Source of the DNA: Lachnospiraceae bacterium
Lineage (GTDB): Bacteria > Bacillota > Clostridia > Lachnospirales > Lachnospiraceae
Assembly (NCBI GenBank): GCA_910574285.1
Contig: CAJTAL010000002.1
Location: forward strand, 124,001-188,000
DNA length: 64,000 nt
Direction of reading: 5' to 3'
In this document: positions 62,559 through 64,000 of the stretch, piece by piece
Layout: every line of letters starts with the position of its first letter
Position numbering within the stretch: position 1 is the first letter of the stretch
Made by a program: the position numbers and the translations under genes
Notes under the pieces: generated by a model
What the model saw: the letters and a program-made list of their open reading frames with translations, nothing else
Databases searched by the model: none
Told to the model about the DNA's origin: nothing

Positions 62559-63817
62559 GCCTGATCCAGGATATTATATTAACAACGATGGATGCATGGG
62601 GACTTTTATATTTGGTCAGTGTGGAGGAGACCTCAAAAAAAAGAAAATTTTATTTTGTTGTTATATATATCGTTATATTTTGTACTATTACGCCTTTTTT
62701 TACTCTTTCTGATATGGGTATGAAAGCGGTATTTGCTTATGGAATACCTGTATTATTAGGAGCTTTTTTGCTAAAAATATCTGTAAAAAAATCGTTGATA
62801 TATATGGTAATAGGTGTGACATTATTACTATTAAGCGAATTAGTAATTGTGCAAGTTGGAGGATTATTTTCAAAAGCATCTGATTTAAGCGATAAAGTTG
62901 TTCTCCCGATAATATATTCTACTGTCGGCAAAATTATATATATAACCTTGCTTGTAATCGTAGAAAAGGTTTTATACAGTATTTCTAATAAAAAGATCAA
63001 TATTAGATCATTAGTTTTATTTATATGTTCTAATGTAGGGTATATGATTGTATCAGTATGCATTTATGCAGATGCAGTAAGTGTTAATGAGAAGAGATAT
63101 AATATATTGTTTTTAGTTTGTTGTTTGACTATATTTTTAGCTCTTGTCGTAAATCTTATTTCTTTAAAGTATTATTTGAAAATGGAAAATAAAGATCGGG
63201 ATCAGGAGATGATCATATATAAACTGCAAGTGGAAACAAGATATTATGAAGAAAAAATGAAGGAGGAGGAGAGGATTAAAAGCATCTATCATGATATGAA
63301 GAATCATATTTTATTGCTGGAAAGCGAAAGAGAGGAAAAACAAGAATGGATTTCTGATATTAAGAAAAAGATAATGAAATATGAGGATTTCTACCGTACA
63401 GGAAATAGATTCTTGGATGTTATTTTAAGGGATAAAATTGAGATGGCACAGTCAGATAATATCCATATAGAGGATGATATCAATATGGACGGAATAAAAA
63501 TGTTTGATCCCTTCGATATCAGCACTATATTTGGAAATTTGCTAGATAATGCGATAGAAGCATGTAAACTGGTGCAGGAGATAGAGAGGAGGGTAATTAA
63601 TATCTCGGCAAGGAGGAAGAATCAATTATTAATCATCCTTGTTAAAAATCCTAAACCAGAAGATAGGGAGAGGAAAATGAGAAAAAAAGGAGTCCATGGT
63701 TATGGTTTGAGAAATGTTAATGATGTTGTCAAAAAATATGGAGGTGAAATTAACATAGAAGAGAAAGAAAGTCAATTTGTTGTAAGTATTATAATTCCAG
63801 GAGGGAAAAATGAGTAG
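62555..63817 (+). CDS. AgrC-like GHKL sensor histidine kinase
   Basis: The 420-residue protein has six N-terminal membrane helices and a GHKL-type kinase end: H-box in IYHDMKNHILLLES, N-box in FGNLLDNAIEACKL, and G-box in GVHGYGLRNVNDVVKKYGG. It senses the cyclic peptide outside the cell. It overlaps the regulator by 4 bases (ATGA). Confidence 0.93.
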   Translation: MSLIQDIILTTMDAWGLLYLVSVEETSKKRKFYFVVIYIVIFCTITPFFTLSDMGMKAVFAYGIPVLLGAFLLKISVKKSLIYMVIGVTLLLLSELVIVQVGGLFSKASDLSDKVVLPIIYSTVGKIIYITLLVIVEKVLYSISNKKINIRSLVLFICSNVGYMIVSVCIYADAVSVNEKRYNILFLVCCLTIFLALVVNLISLKYYLKMENKDRDQEMIIYKLQVETRYYEEKMKEEERIKSIYHDMKNHILLLESEREEKQEWISDIKKKIMKYEDFYRTGNRFLDVILRDKIEMAQSDNIHIEDDINMDGIKMFDPFDISTIFGNLLDNAIEACKLVQEIERRVINISARRKNQLLIILVKNPKPEDRERKMRKKGVHGYGLRNVNDVVKKYGGEINIEEKESQFVVSIIIPGGKNE

Positions 63818-63959
63818 AATGATTTTAAAGATTTTAAGTGTGCTTGCTTTTCGTACTGTAGAAATATCAATGTCGCAGTGTAGTACGTGGGGAAGTCATC
63901 AGCCAGCATTAACAGACTCTTTGAAGAATCAGATTAATTCTATGAAAAGAGAGCGCTGA
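63810..63959 (+). CDS. agrD: AgrD-like cyclic peptide autoinducer precursor
   Basis: The 49-residue ORF starts MSRMILKILSVLAFRTVEIS, continues MSQCSTWGSHQPALTDSLKN and ends in a basic tail. It has the AgrD layout: amphipathic leader, a core with one cysteine (C23) shortly before a conserved proline, and a charged C-terminal tail. AGGAGGG lies just upstream. The ring would run from C23 to about residue 27 (CSTWG), which is inference. It overlaps the kinase gene by 8 bases. Confidence 0.85.
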   Translation: MSRMILKILSVLAFRTVEISMSQCSTWGSHQPALTDSLKNQINSMKRER

Positions 63960-63990
63960 TGCCAATGCATAAAATTGGCATTAGAAATTC
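63959..63990 (+). terminator. Putative terminator after agrD
   Basis: ATGCCAAT at 63959-63966 pairs with ATTGGCAT at 63974-63981. A weak T-rich stretch follows. It would close the agr operon. Confidence 0.5.
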
Positions 63991-64000
63991 TTTGTCCCCA

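Noticed and set aside
1-64000. tRNA and rRNA genes
   Set aside because: I looked for the conserved tRNA T-loop pattern and rRNA signatures between genes and saw none. A covariance search would be needed to exclude them fully.

Overview
The window is chromosomal DNA of an anaerobic, endospore-forming Firmicute. It most resembles the family Lachnospiraceae (Clostridium cluster XIVa). The evidence is the S10-spc-alpha ribosomal operon order, a zinc-type S14, an L17 with an internal insert, a KOW protein between map and infA, a spoIIID gene, an agr-type quorum-sensing locus and many Lachnospiraceae-style small families. Nothing here fixes the genus.

Positions 1-20.7 kb hold the ribosomal protein operon: rplW end, rplB-rpsS-rplV-rpsC-rplP-rpmC-rpsQ-rplN-rplX-rplE-rpsN-rpsH-rplF-rplR-rpsE-rpmD-rplO-secY-adk-map-KOW-infA, then rpmJ-rpsM-rpsK-rpsD-rpoA-rplQ. 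Two things are unusual. A foreign-looking AT-rich module sits between infA and rpmJ: a 1186-residue protein with HEIAH and EETAD motifs, overlapping an FRG-domain protein, flanked by its own terminator and a fresh promoter for rpmJ onward. Nine gaps also carry a structured repeat, present in both orientations, whose stems change in a paired way.

Positions 20.7-33.6 kb hold an Rpn-type nuclease, an LCP cell-wall ligase, a CapD-type sugar dehydratase and a surface-polysaccharide cluster. The cluster begins with a LoaP/NusG-like antiterminator preceded by very strong leader hairpins. It has lost genes: its second gene is an in-frame fusion of a Wzz-type N-terminus to the tail of a family-4 glycosyltransferase. 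It continues with a DUF1919-like protein, a GT2, an unknown protein, a Wzx flippase and a UDP-glucose dehydrogenase, and ends at an intrinsic terminator.

Positions 33.6-34.8 kb are a gene graveyard (AAA-ATPase-like/DUF1703, helicase and IS4 transposase fragments). Then comes the most striking feature. spoIIID, which encodes a mother-cell sporulation regulator, is cut in its DNA-binding helix by a 5,969-bp element (34948-40916) bounded by a 10-bp direct repeat. The element encodes a large serine recombinase, two XRE repressors, a small orphan ORF and an AAA-ATPase/Schlafen-like pair. Joining the two halves at the repeat restores a perfect 85-residue SpoIIID frame, so this looks like a skin-type intervening element.

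Positions 41-64 kb hold a two-component system divergent from a solute-binding protein/permease/HlyD/ABC-permease operon with no ATPase gene, a GH36 alpha-galactosidase, a KtrA-type potassium regulator with an acyltransferase-like/HipA-like pair, an ABC exporter under a TetR repressor with a clear palindromic operator, a DUF6179/DUF6323-like pair, a complete AAA-ATPase/DUF1703 protein, and an agr locus in the order B-A-C-D.
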